Assembly: GCA_902478645.1 (NCBI GenBank)
Contig: CABSLV010000019.1
Location: 1-42,156, forward strand
Length of the DNA: 42,156 bases
Direction: 5' to 3'
From: an uncultured Flavobacteriales bacterium
GTDB taxonomy: Bacteria; Bacteroidota; Bacteroidia; Flavobacteriales; UBA1820
Shown: positions 26,770-34,577 of the stretch, piece after piece
Layout: each line of letters begins with the position of its first letter
Numbering within the stretch: position 1 is the first letter of the stretch
The notes under the pieces: model-generated
What the model saw: only the letters and a program-made list of their open reading frames with translations
Told to the model about the DNA's origin: nothing
Databases searched by the model: none
Program-made: the position numbers and the translations under genes

Positions 26770-29583
26770 TCATTGCACGGCAAAGTTCTCCACCAGTTGC
26801 AACTCGTCGGTCGGCGGGGTCTCCTGGTCGAAGAGCGGGCAGAAAATGGTCGTCTCGGTGCTTTGCTTGCCGTCGATGTCGATCGCGCTGTTGAGTACCA
26901 TTTGGAGGAATTGGGCTTCGGAGAGTTTTTCGGCGTACATCCGGTCCACCAGTTCCTTGCATTCCTTGAGCGATTTGTTGCCGTAGCGTACCAGTTTGCC
27001 GTAGGCGATGGCGTTGAGCCCGAGGGCCGGAAGTCCGAGGAAGGCCGTTTTTTGCGTCACGGACAGTTTGAGCAGCGTGGTCTTGAGTTCCTTGAGGTCT
27101 TCGAGGTTTCGCTGGCAGTAGGTGAGTTGTGCCGGAATGGACTCCAGGTTTTCCCCGCGCGTGGATTTCAAAGCGACCGCCTTGCAGACTTGCCCGGCAT
27201 TGGTCTCCAGGTAGTAGGTGTGTATCTCGTAGAAAGGGCGGGTCTTTCCGATCATGCTTTCTACCTTGTAGTACGCATTGGAGAATCCGGACAGAAACTC
27301 GTCCACGCTCTCCTGCCCGGACGAAGTGGGACGCTCCCACTTGTTTTCGATCGTCTTTTCGGTCCACACAGGTTGGGTAACCACCGCCTGGGAGAGCCGA
27401 GCCGCTTTGGGAATGTCGAGTTCCATACGGTCCTTGGACAGTTTGATGTCGTAGAAGATGTACTGTCCCGACCAGTTGTCGGTATTGGCCAGCCAGAACA
27501 TCAACTGCTGGCACCCGTCGATGGGAACGGTGATAGTCTGAGGCTCCATCGTCTCGTACACGGTCAGTTGAGCCACCACTTTCTGGTCCGCTCCGATGAG
27601 CAGCGTCTCTTTGTAGTCGTCCGCCTGGATATGGGGACGGCAGCAGGCCACGGTGAATGTTACGGTGTTGTATTCCCCGTAGGTGTTGAAAGCCGCACAG
27701 GAGTTTTCCAGGGCTTCGCCGCCGGCAGCCAGCATCAGCAGTGCCGCCGCGCCGACCAAGGTGCTGCCCACCATCGCTCCGCCCACAGCCACGCCCCCGG
27801 CGACGAATGCCGAGCCGACCGCCGCTCCGCCGATAGCTCCGGCGGCGGCACCGTCCGTGCCGGAAAGCACGCCGTGGTCGAGCGAGAAGTGAACGCTGGT
27901 CTGGAGCATGAATCCTTTATAGATGCGCTGCCCGTTCAGGTCGAAGTATTTCCGCTGGGTGGACCCGTCGTAGAAGATCTCGTCGGCGGAGTTTTTCATC
28001 GGGCTCACGTAATGGATGTACGGCGCGCCGAGATCGATCAAATCCACCGTGTGCGGGAAGTCCGGTTTGGGATGGACAAAGAGGTCGTTCTCGACCGGTT
28101 CGCCGCGATAGACCACCAGGTCGGCAATCCCGAAGGCGGCTACGTCGAGCGTTCCCGAACCTTGGCTCTCGAAACGCAATTTGCGGCAGCGGTTCAGCGG
28201 CACGATGTATTCCTGGTTTGGGTAGGTGGCCATCAGAGGTGTTTCGAGGACCAGCGAATCGTCGGCATAGACCCGCAGCACGTCGTTGTTCATCGCACCG
28301 CTCTTGCCCAGGTATCCGGCGACGAAACTCACGTAGTCGAATTCGTTCCCCAGGTCGAAAACGGCAAAGGAGCGCGTGTCGTTGTTCAGTACGTTGGTCT
28401 TTTTGTACAGGATGATCCCTTCGCTGAACTTTACTCCGCCCATCGAAAAGGTGATGTGATCCGAAGTCCCGTCGTAGATCTGCTTGTCGGTTTGTGCGAG
28501 TGCGGAATAGGGAGGGATGTTCGAGATGAGTTTGCATACATCGGGCAGCGATTTGAGCCGGGGATCGGGCGGAGCCACCGTTTCGCCTTCCTGTTGCGGT
28601 TTTTCACCGGCCGGGTAGGCCATGATGTGGGCAAATCCTCCGTAGAGCGACCCCGATGACTGTTCGGAATGGAACGAGAGCATCTCGCATCCCGTAACAT
28701 CCAGGGTTACTTTCTGTGCAATGTCGTTGTTGGACATTTCTTTCTCGTAGAGGATCTTTCCGTCCGCCTTGACCGTAAACCAGCCGGAACCTGCCGTTCC
28801 ATCCGTGTTGTTGGTCGGGCCAACGAGAAAAGTCAGGGTCGAGTATTGTCCCCGCAGGTTGAAGTACGCCCAGCCGGGGTTGTTGCCCGAGATAGCCCGC
28901 CGCATATCGGCTGCCAGACCGTAGGAGTATTTTTGCCCGTTGATCTCGATGGACGTTTGGTCGTCGTCCGGGGATACGCACGTCAGACGGTAGTTCTGGA
29001 AGTAGGGTCTGAGGTCTTTTACCAGTTCGATCGTCTTGGGAGCCGAGGTGATCAGGTTGCCGGTCTCCACAGGAGTTTGCCCGGCTGTCCACAGCGTGGC
29101 TTCGCCTATTCCGATATAACCTGCGCCGGAAACCATGACGAATTTCAACTCGTTCACTCCTTTGATGTCCAGGGTGATGCGCTCGGGAATGCCGTAGGGG
29201 TAGATCACTTTGTCCAGGATCTTGCGTCCGTCGGCCAGCACGGTAAAGATGATCGGGTCGGTGGCGATGCCCGTGCCACCGGCGCCCGTATTGAAATTCT
29301 CATGACCGAGAACGAACATCAACCGGTCGTATTTGCCTCCGAGTTGGAACGTAGCGTATCCCGGAGCATAGGGCCCTACCGAATGTCCTACCGTAAAGCC
29401 GCCGTACCAGGAAAGCCCGCCGCTCATCCCGATCTTTTTCGAAGAAGGTCCGGTGTATTTGTAAGCCTTGTAACAATGCTCATCGACAGGGGAGTGCAGG
29501 TTGACCAAGTATTTTACCTGTCCCGAAAGATCGCTGCTCCCCAAGAGGAATACGGTCAGCAGCAGGGCAAAGAAGCGTTTCAT
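26770..29583 (-). CDS. Large exported protein with four NPCBM-like domains and a glycine-zipper insert
   Basis: A 937-residue protein with a signal peptide (MKRFFALLLTVFLLGSSDLSG). Four beta-rich units of about 140 to 200 residues follow. Each has a pattern resembling the NPCBM carbohydrate-binding module: a G-F-x-L/V strand, then A-x-F-x-L-x-G-x-Y-x-x-V-x-F, then a V-x-A-D-G-K strand and a C-terminal L-x-F strand. In the fourth unit, residues about 565-622 are an Ala/Gly-rich hydrophobic insert with many GxxxG spacings. The last roughly 200 residues (from about 740) form a helical domain without a known family. The start at 29583 fits the signal peptide. NPCBM assignment is by pattern only. 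Confidence 0.75.
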   Translation of the reverse strand: MKRFFALLLTVFLLGSSDLSGQVKYLVNLHSPVDEHCYKAYKYTGPSSKKIGMSGGLSWYGGFTVGHSVGPYAPGYATFQLGGKYDRLMFVLGHENFNTGAGGTGIATDPIIFTVLADGRKILDKVIYPYGIPERITLDIKGVNELKFVMVSGAGYIGIGEATLWTAGQTPVETGNLITSAPKTIELVKDLRPYFQNYRLTCVSPDDDQTSIEINGQKYSYGLAADMRRAISGNNPGWAYFNLRGQYSTLTFLVGPTNNTDGTAGSGWFTVKADGKILYEKEMSNNDIAQKVTLDVTGCEMLSFHSEQSSGSLYGGFAHIMAYPAGEKPQQEGETVAPPDPRLKSLPDVCKLISNIPPYSALAQTDKQIYDGTSDHITFSMGGVKFSEGIILYKKTNVLNNDTRSFAVFDLGNEFDYVSFVAGYLGKSGAMNNDVLRVYADDSLVLETPLMATYPNQEYIVPLNRCRKLRFESQGSGTLDVAAFGIADLVVYRGEPVENDLFVHPKPDFPHTVDLIDLGAPYIHYVSPMKNSADEIFYDGSTQRKYFDLNGQRIYKGFMLQTSVHFSLDHGVLSGTDGAAAGAIGGAAVGSAFVAGGVAVGGAMVGSTLVGAAALLMLAAGGEALENSCAAFNTYGEYNTVTFTVACCRPHIQADDYKETLLIGADQKVVAQLTVYETMEPQTITVPIDGCQQLMFWLANTDNWSGQYIFYDIKLSKDRMELDIPKAARLSQAVVTQPVWTEKTIENKWERPTSSGQESVDEFLSGFSNAYYKVESMIGKTRPFYEIHTYYLETNAGQVCKAVALKSTRGENLESIPAQLTYCQRNLEDLKELKTTLLKLSVTQKTAFLGLPALGLNAIAYGKLVRYGNKSLKECKELVDRMYAEKLSEAQFLQMVLNSAIDIDGKQSTETTIFCPLFDQETPPTDELQLVENFAVQ

Positions 29584-29618
29584 CGTGTGTCGTATTTTAG
29601 TGTTGTTTTTCTTTCGGT

Positions 29619-30017
29619 TCAGGCCCACGCATCGTATCGTCCGTCCTGTTCGTCCAGTTCCTCGAAATCGTACGGATCGTCGGCGTCGATCAGACGCAGG
29701 GAAAGGACGATGTCGTTTTCTGCATATCTTCCCGTGATTTCTCTCTCGGGGCATTCGTCCAGGTGCAGCGTATGGCTTTCTCCGGGGACGTGTCCACCCG
29801 GGAGGCGGACGCAAAATTCGAATTCGAGTGCCGAACACCGCACGGGGATCAGTTTGGGCATGGCGGCCTCCGGAAGGGAAAATCTGCGCAGGGCCATCGC
29901 GTCGCATCCCAGGATGAGTTCGTCCTTGTCGTAGAACACTTTTTCCTGCAGGTGAGCCTCCCGGCCGGTGGAGAGGATCACTTGTAGAATGTCCCAGCGA
30001 TGCGTCGTCGTTGTCAT
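29619..30017 (-). CDS. Hypothetical acidic protein
   Basis: A 132-residue protein with an acidic C-terminus (DADDPYDFEELDEQDGRYD). It looks beta-rich and soluble. There is no recognised family. Its start overlaps the stop of the 105-residue gene upstream (ATGA), and it is followed after 35 nt by the NPCBM-like gene. Confidence 0.68.
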   Translation of the reverse strand: MTTTTHRWDILQVILSTGREAHLQEKVFYDKDELILGCDAMALRRFSLPEAAMPKLIPVRCSALEFEFCVRLPGGHVPGESHTLHLDECPEREITGRYAENDIVLSLRLIDADDPYDFEELDEQDGRYDAWA

Positions 30018-30331
30018 TTTATTCTGATCTCAAAGGTGTACCACCATTTGTGCCGTCCGTCCCGGGTATAGACGGGGGTGCGGTACACGGTGTTTTGCTC
30101 GATGGTATAGTTTTCTCCCGGGGTGGCGAGGACGACTCCCTGGGGAGAGAGGGTCTTTATCCGGACGGCTCCGTCCAGTTGTTCGGGTTCGGTCGGGCTG
30201 TTTGGGAACAAAGCGCATCCCTCTGCCTGCGGGGTAAGAGCTATTTCTTCCTGTTCGCTGAAGCAGGAAAACTCGCGGGTGGTTTCGCATTCGTTTTCCC
30301 AAAAATGGGTCGCTTTGAGTGTTTTTGCCAT
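30014..30331 (-). CDS. Hypothetical small protein
   Basis: A 105-residue protein, MAKTLKATHFWENECET at the start and KWWYTFEIRIK at the end. It is soluble and probably a small beta domain; no family is recognised. It is the first gene of the five-gene - strand cluster ending at 25354. Confidence 0.65.
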   Translation of the reverse strand: MAKTLKATHFWENECETTREFSCFSEQEEIALTPQAEGCALFPNSPTEPEQLDGAVRIKTLSPQGVVLATPGENYTIEQNTVYRTPVYTRDGRHKWWYTFEIRIK

Positions 30332-30437
30332 CGCGATCTCGTTTTTGCTTAAAACAAGACATTGGCGCTGTTAGGGTAACCGGCGCCTGCCGTCGGGAAT
30401 CCCCATCTTTTTCGCCCACTGGAGATTCTCTATCGAA

Positions 30438-30467
30438 CGAATGTACAAAAAATATTTAATTTAACAA
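30438..30467 (-). promoter_or_regulatory. Possible promoter of the NPCBM-like cluster
   Basis: On the - strand TTG (30465-30467) is followed after 19 nt by TACATTCG (30438-30445), one mismatch from TAnnTTTG. It is about 107 nt upstream of the first gene. Confidence 0.35.
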
Positions 30468-30614
30468 CTGTTTTGTGATGATAATGGGTGTTTTTCTTTC
30501 AATCTTGTGCGTAGATGGGTCTGAATAATGTTTTTTGTGCAAATAAATATTCCCTTTGCTTCCGGGGATGGGCAGGCGGAAAAGGGATTGAAAAACAGAG
30601 GAGGAATAAAAACA

Positions 30615-30650
30615 AAATCGCCACAAACTGGTGTTTGTGGCGATTTCTTT
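30615..30650. terminator. Intrinsic terminator at the chromosome-prophage junction region
   Basis: A perfect 14-bp stem (30615-30628 with 30633-30646) with a 4-nt loop and A/T flanks on both sides. It sits in the 510-base gene-free stretch 30332-30842, which also holds the promoters described separately and is more AT-rich than the genes to its left. Confidence 0.75.
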
Positions 30651-30790
30651 TGTGATCCAACTGGGAATGCCCATGTTTTCTATGTATTTTCATGTAAAAC
30701 ATTAACATCTGTAAAACAGGCTGTTGAAAAGGTGTTTTCGTAGAGTGTATTTTTATTATTTTACGATTTACAAAATAGCAAAAAGAAAAA

Positions 30791-30814
30791 CAGTCAGTAA
30801 AACAGTCAGTAAAA
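30791..30814 (+). repeat. Two tandem 12-bp repeats upstream of the integrase promoter
   Basis: The unit cagtcagtaaaa occurs twice in direct succession (30791-30802 and 30803-30814), immediately before the integrase -7 box. It could be a binding site for integrase arms, an excisionase or a regulator. Confidence 0.7.
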
Positions 30815-30818
30815 AACT

Positions 30819-30826
30819 TATATTTG
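30819..30826 (+). promoter_or_regulatory. -7 promoter box of the integrase gene
   Basis: TATATTTG is a perfect TAnnTTTG box, 16 nt before the start codon. The -33 region is occupied by the 12-bp direct repeats, which suggests regulated expression. Confidence 0.5.
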
Positions 30827-30842
30827 CATCAAAAGAAAGACG

Positions 30843-32096
30843 ATGTTTTTTATTGACAAACCGAACGCGGGGAAACCCACGTCTATTTTGCTGAAAACAT
30901 ACCTCCCTGGAGGTGGAAGATTTGTGTATTCCACGGGGGAAAGTATTCATCCTGACCATTGGTCAAAACAGGCTCAACGTCCAATCCCTGCGCGAGGCAC
31001 ATTGGGGGCTCGGTTATCATATATCAGTGCCAAACTTACAAAAATAGAAAACATCTACACAGAGATCATTCAAGAAGCAAAACTGAACGCAATTCCCTTG
31101 ACTTCAGATTTTTTGAAAAGATCGCTCGATCAAAAGATCAAAGGCGTTCATCCCAGGAGTAAAACCGATTTGGGATCTTTGGTCAAATATCACATTGAAG
31201 TCCGAAAGAATGATCCGAGATTTAGCCAGAAAGGGAGGTATATTCTTTTAGTGCAAATACTTAATGATTTTTCGAAGGCTCAAAAAAGGATGTTTTTTGT
31301 CTCAGACATAAACAACGAGTGGTACTATGACTTTCTTCATTTTTTGTATCAAGACCGGAATTATTCCGACAACACAGCTGGATCTTTCATCGCGAAATTA
31401 AAGTGCGTTCTGCATTGGGCCAAGAAGGAAAAAATGATAGACTCCGCCGACACCGACATAGCCATATCGTCGATGACGACCATCAAGCGGGAAACTGACA
31501 AAGTTGCTCTTACTTTCGATGAATTATCGCTCTTGGAAAAAGCGGATTTCACAGATGATCCCCGTTTGGACAAAGTACGGGACTTGTTTCTTATCGGATG
31601 TTATTCCGGGCAAAGATTCTCCGATTACAGCGTATTTGACAAGTCCGACTATCAAGACGGCATGATTGTCAAGATCGCAGAAAAGACAGAGATCACCTCA
31701 TATATCCCGGTCGATGCCAACCCCCCCCTGCGTCTCTTGTTGGAAAAATACGATTGGGATTTGCCAAAGATCTCCAATCAAAAATTCAACAAATACATAA
31801 AGGAAGTAGCAGAAAAAGCCGGGATCACCACTCCCGTAAAGCGAACTGTTTTCAAAGGTTCTTCGCATCAAGAGGAAATACTCCCAAAATGCCAGCTTAT
31901 AGGGTCTCATACCGCCCGTAGAACCTTCATCACGCTATCTTTGCAGAGCTCTCTCGATCAAAAATCGATTATGAAAATTGCAGGCATTGTCAATCCCGAA
32001 ACTCTTTTCGGGTACAATCGTGTTGTTGCCGACCACCTGAAGGAACAGATGGAAAAATTCAATGCCCTTCGTCAATCTCGCGCGGGAAAAAAATAG
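30843..32096 (+). CDS. Tyrosine recombinase (phage integrase)
   Basis: A 417-residue integrase of the type common in Bacteroidota mobile elements. An N-terminal arm-binding domain (LLKTYLPGGGRFVYSTGESIHPDHWSK-like) is followed by a SAM-like core-binding domain and the catalytic domain. Catalytic residues seen are R258 (YSGQRFSD), H356 and R359 (SHTARRTF), and the nucleophile Y391 (FGYNRV). The C-terminal His-x-x-Tyr region is changed (PETLFGYNRV), but the key residues are present, so it is probably active. Its end overlaps the convergent 32059 gene by 38 nt. Confidence 0.93.
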   Translation: MFFIDKPNAGKPTSILLKTYLPGGGRFVYSTGESIHPDHWSKQAQRPIPARGTLGARLSYISAKLTKIENIYTEIIQEAKLNAIPLTSDFLKRSLDQKIKGVHPRSKTDLGSLVKYHIEVRKNDPRFSQKGRYILLVQILNDFSKAQKRMFFVSDINNEWYYDFLHFLYQDRNYSDNTAGSFIAKLKCVLHWAKKEKMIDSADTDIAISSMTTIKRETDKVALTFDELSLLEKADFTDDPRLDKVRDLFLIGCYSGQRFSDYSVFDKSDYQDGMIVKIAEKTEITSYIPVDANPPLRLLLEKYDWDLPKISNQKFNKYIKEVAEKAGITTPVKRTVFKGSSHQEEILPKCQLIGSHTARRTFITLSLQSSLDQKSIMKIAGIVNPETLFGYNRVVADHLKEQMEKFNALRQSRAGKK

Positions 32097-32448
32097 CCTC
32101 TCTATTTACAAACATATAAAGTTCATCATAAAGCTCGGATGAAAAAGACAGTAAGAGTGGATATGTATCATCGTCATTGATTACATTGACCGTAATATAC
32201 ATCAAAGCTACCGCCTCGTGTTTGGAAATAGATAGCTTATAGCTATTTTTCATTTCGTTTTGGGCCACCATAATCCTGCATCGGTTAAAAATACCCCTTA
32301 AGATGCTTATCTGTTGAATCCACCAAAATCTATCGTGATCGAGTAGTGGGAAGTATTTCTCTTTGAAGAACCCCCCGAACAGCATCATTTGCTCTCGGGA
32401 CATTTCAATTTTCAACACATTTTTTTCTGGAGATAATTTCGCCTTCAT
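32059..32448 (-). CDS. Hypothetical prophage protein
   Basis: A 129-residue soluble protein with no recognised family. It begins MKAKLSPEKNVLKIEMSREQ and contains a VALMYITVNVIND segment. It is the last gene of the - strand early operon and converges on the integrase, with a 38-nt overlap of the two 3' ends. Confidence 0.65.
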   Translation of the reverse strand: MKAKLSPEKNVLKIEMSREQMMLFGGFFKEKYFPLLDHDRFWWIQQISILRGIFNRCRIMVAQNEMKNSYKLSISKHEAVALMYITVNVINDDDTYPLLLSFSSELYDELYMFVNREAIFFPREIDEGH

Positions 32449-32504
32449 ATTGTTTGTTTTTTACCAGATCTATGACATTCCGTGTTTAGCCTATGTAATA
32501 CATG

Positions 32505-33002
32505 TCAGAACATAGGTTTATAGCTACCGATTCTGTTTTTATCTCTTTCTTCATCCGTCATACGGCGCAGTTGAGGGCGATCGATGTAGACCAGGCGCCA
32601 AGTGTATCCGTCATCATCCGGAATACAAAAATGCTGCTTGCATCGGTCGTAAATCCTATTTTGCGAAATCCCCAGTTCCTTGGCCGCCTTGGGCACGCTG
32701 GGGAAGCGGCGGACGACCTCTCCGTCCCGGCAGAGTTCGAGAATCCGGGCGTTGTTGCGGGAGCAGCGGCTGGGGTGCTTTGGACGGTCGTCCTGTTGGG
32801 GTTGGGCTTCCTCCTGCGGGGAGGCTTTTATCTTTTTCAGCGCCCAGGTCTTGGGTGCGATGAGGCGGTACTGCATCTGCCCGATGGTCTTTTGCTCGCG
32901 GTAGCGGCACACGGCCACCAGCTGCATGGCGCGGATGCGATTCTTCTTGCCGCCCTCGGAGAGGTTGTCCGAGAGGCTGTCATACAGTTTGTCGTCGGTC
33001 AT
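32505..33002 (-). CDS. Phage protein with NUMOD1/HTH-like DNA-binding segment
   Basis: A 165-residue basic protein. Its C-terminal half has a RFPSVPKAAKELGISQNRIYDRC segment, similar to NUMOD1-type motifs that accompany phage nucleases, but no nuclease motif is visible. The N-terminal part is a helical region with KKNRIRAMQLVAVCRYREQ. The ATG at 33002 overlaps the stop of the upstream gene; an in-frame ATG further upstream lacks support. Confidence 0.68.
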   Translation of the reverse strand: MTDDKLYDSLSDNLSEGGKKNRIRAMQLVAVCRYREQKTIGQMQYRLIAPKTWALKKIKASPQEEAQPQQDDRPKHPSRCSRNNARILELCRDGEVVRRFPSVPKAAKELGISQNRIYDRCKQHFCIPDDDGYTWRLVYIDRPQLRRMTDEERDKNRIGSYKPMF

Positions 33003-33403
33003 TTTTTGATCAGCTTTAGAAGTTTTGCTTGTTGTTTGAAAGCTTCGTCCTCCCAAGGGGAGAAGCCGTCGTAGAGGTCGTATTTGTACGCCTGGCCGTC
33101 AAATACCACCGTGCTGCCTTGAACGGAAAGCCTCCCGGAGGCGTATTGCGCAAGATGCACGCACTCGTGGGCGAGTACTTTCGGAAGCGTCGAGGCCGAC
33201 ACTCCGGGGGAGAGGTACAGGTCGTATAGTCTCGGTGAGTGTTCCACCGGCTGGACAAGCCCGAGGAACTCGGCCTCGCCCTGGCGGATGGCCTGCGGGG
33301 TTTGCTTGATACGCAAGACGGTATCCGATGGTATCTTCAACACATCGGCAAGCGTTTCGAGCGCGTCGGCGACGGGGTAGGTTGTATAGTTGATTATTTC
33401 CAT
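32999..33403 (-). CDS. Putative zinc metallopeptidase-like phage protein
   Basis: A 134-residue protein with an HExxH motif (LAHECVHLAQY; H79, E80, H83) and a downstream WEDEAF that could supply the third ligand. The helix before it is consistent with a minimal zincin. No substrate can be inferred. It overlaps the next gene by 4 nt. Confidence 0.6.
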   Translation of the reverse strand: MEIINYTTYPVADALETLADVLKIPSDTVLRIKQTPQAIRQGEAEFLGLVQPVEHSPRLYDLYLSPGVSASTLPKVLAHECVHLAQYASGRLSVQGSTVVFDGQAYKYDLYDGFSPWEDEAFKQQAKLLKLIKK

Positions 33404-33408
33404 TTGGA

Positions 33409-33789
33409 TTACAGCAATTCAGGGTTGTCGTGGATGTTGCCTATTACACGCGCCTTTCCTCTTTCCAGAATAGGGAAAAGGGCACAATTCATGAAAGTGT
33501 TTTCGCCCCTATTGGGCATGATACAGGCGTAGAATATAGCTTTTATGAACACGATCTCTGACTTCACATGATCTTCTTCGAGGATGTCCCCTTCGTAAAT
33601 CTCCACCCCGTTCTTGTCCTTCATCCCCGTGAACTGTCCGACGGTGTTTGGATCGACACGATACACCTTCAGATAGCCATTCTCTTCGACTTGTATATCA
33701 CATATTTTATTGCTCCAAAAAAATGGAATGCCATACATCCACTCCCCATTTTTTGTTTGCTTTCCGCGAAATTTGATTTCTCTGTTCAT
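33409..33789 (-). CDS. YopX family protein
   Basis: A 126-residue protein showing the YopX signature: an N-terminal REIKFRGKQTKNGEWMYG, a central VGQFTGMKDKNGVEIYEGDIL, and a C-terminal VIGNIHDNPELL. YopX is a phage protein of unknown function widespread in early regions. It is one of the operon members, 5 nt before the HExxH gene. Confidence 0.92.
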   Translation of the reverse strand: MNREIKFRGKQTKNGEWMYGIPFFWSNKICDIQVEENGYLKVYRVDPNTVGQFTGMKDKNGVEIYEGDILEEDHVKSEIVFIKAIFYACIMPNRGENTFMNCALFPILERGKARVIGNIHDNPELL

Positions 33790-33798
33790 GGCTGTTTT

Positions 33799-34422
33799 TT
33801 ATTTAATCAGTTCAAAATCATACACAAATACATAAGGGTTTCTCTCCCACGTGCCTTTACCAGACACCTTGTCGATCAGGGCTGCATAGGCTTCGCGGGG
33901 ATTATTGCCAAGATATATCCTGTAACCTGTATATTTATTATAACCTACATAACAAGATTGCGCTTTGCACGAAAATTCGATTCCTTCCTTCAAACAATCC
34001 TTATCGCTGATGTCCTGCAAACGCTCTACTCGAATGTCGGTAATGCGGATTTGATGGGGCATTAGTTCGGCTTTCACAAACATTTTGTTCGTCCATCCTC
34101 CGGACGTATTCCCAACAATTTTCGATATGTACTTCCATCGAGGGATCCCATTTTCCAAGACCCCTCCACAATCGCTATATTTCTGCGCCACAGCCACGAC
34201 CTCACCAACATTATACGATAGCTTTTCTGGATAATTAACCATATATGCTTCAATCAAATCCTTACCTTTTAAAAATTCCAATGAAGCACTAAAGTATTCA
34301 TCTTGAAACAGTTTAATTTTATCAAGAATCTTATCGCTTATAACTCTCCGCGTCTGCGTCTTTTTACCTTCCAGTACGGCTTTGGTCAAGCCGTATTTAT
34401 CGTTGAACATTATCTTTTTCAT
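33799..34422 (-). CDS. ASCH-like phage protein
   Basis: A 207-residue protein beginning KIMFNDKYGLTKAVLEGKKTQTRRV, a segment similar to the ASCH/PUA-like pattern (G-x-K-T-x-T-R). The middle has VGEVVAVAQKYSD, and the C-terminus WERNPYVFVYDFE. Such proteins are common in Bacteroidota phages; binding to RNA or modified nucleotides is the family guess. It ends 9 nt before the YopX start. Confidence 0.68.
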   Translation of the reverse strand: MKKIMFNDKYGLTKAVLEGKKTQTRRVISDKILDKIKLFQDEYFSASLEFLKGKDLIEAYMVNYPEKLSYNVGEVVAVAQKYSDCGGVLENGIPRWKYISKIVGNTSGGWTNKMFVKAELMPHQIRITDIRVERLQDISDKDCLKEGIEFSCKAQSCYVGYNKYTGYRIYLGNNPREAYAALIDKVSGKGTWERNPYVFVYDFELIK

Positions 34423-34577
34423 TTTCCCATAATTTTTTCCACCCGTTCTATCTCCGCATCGACCTTTTGCTCCAGCTCCTTGCTCTCGCGCAGGTACAAG
34501 CGGCTGCGGTGGATTTGATACTCCTTTTGCGAGCGGCGCATCCGTGCGACCAGCTCGAAGAAATCGCGCGCGGTCAT
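34419..34577 (-). CDS. Small coiled-coil-like prophage protein
   Basis: A 52-residue basic/acidic helical protein (MTARDFFELVARMRRSQ then ELEQKVDAEIERVEKIMGK). The start at 34577 overlaps the stop of the pentapeptide gene (ATGA), while a longer frame upstream would run inside that gene. It overlaps the ASCH-like gene by 4 nt at the other end. Confidence 0.55.
   Translation of the reverse strand: MTARDFFELVARMRRSQKEYQIHRSRLYLRESKELEQKVDAEIERVEKIMGK

Noticed and set aside
26683..28659. Long + strand open frame opposite the NPCBM-like gene
   Set aside because: The product is His/Val/Arg-rich and without domains. The - strand protein has a signal peptide and a repeated domain pattern.
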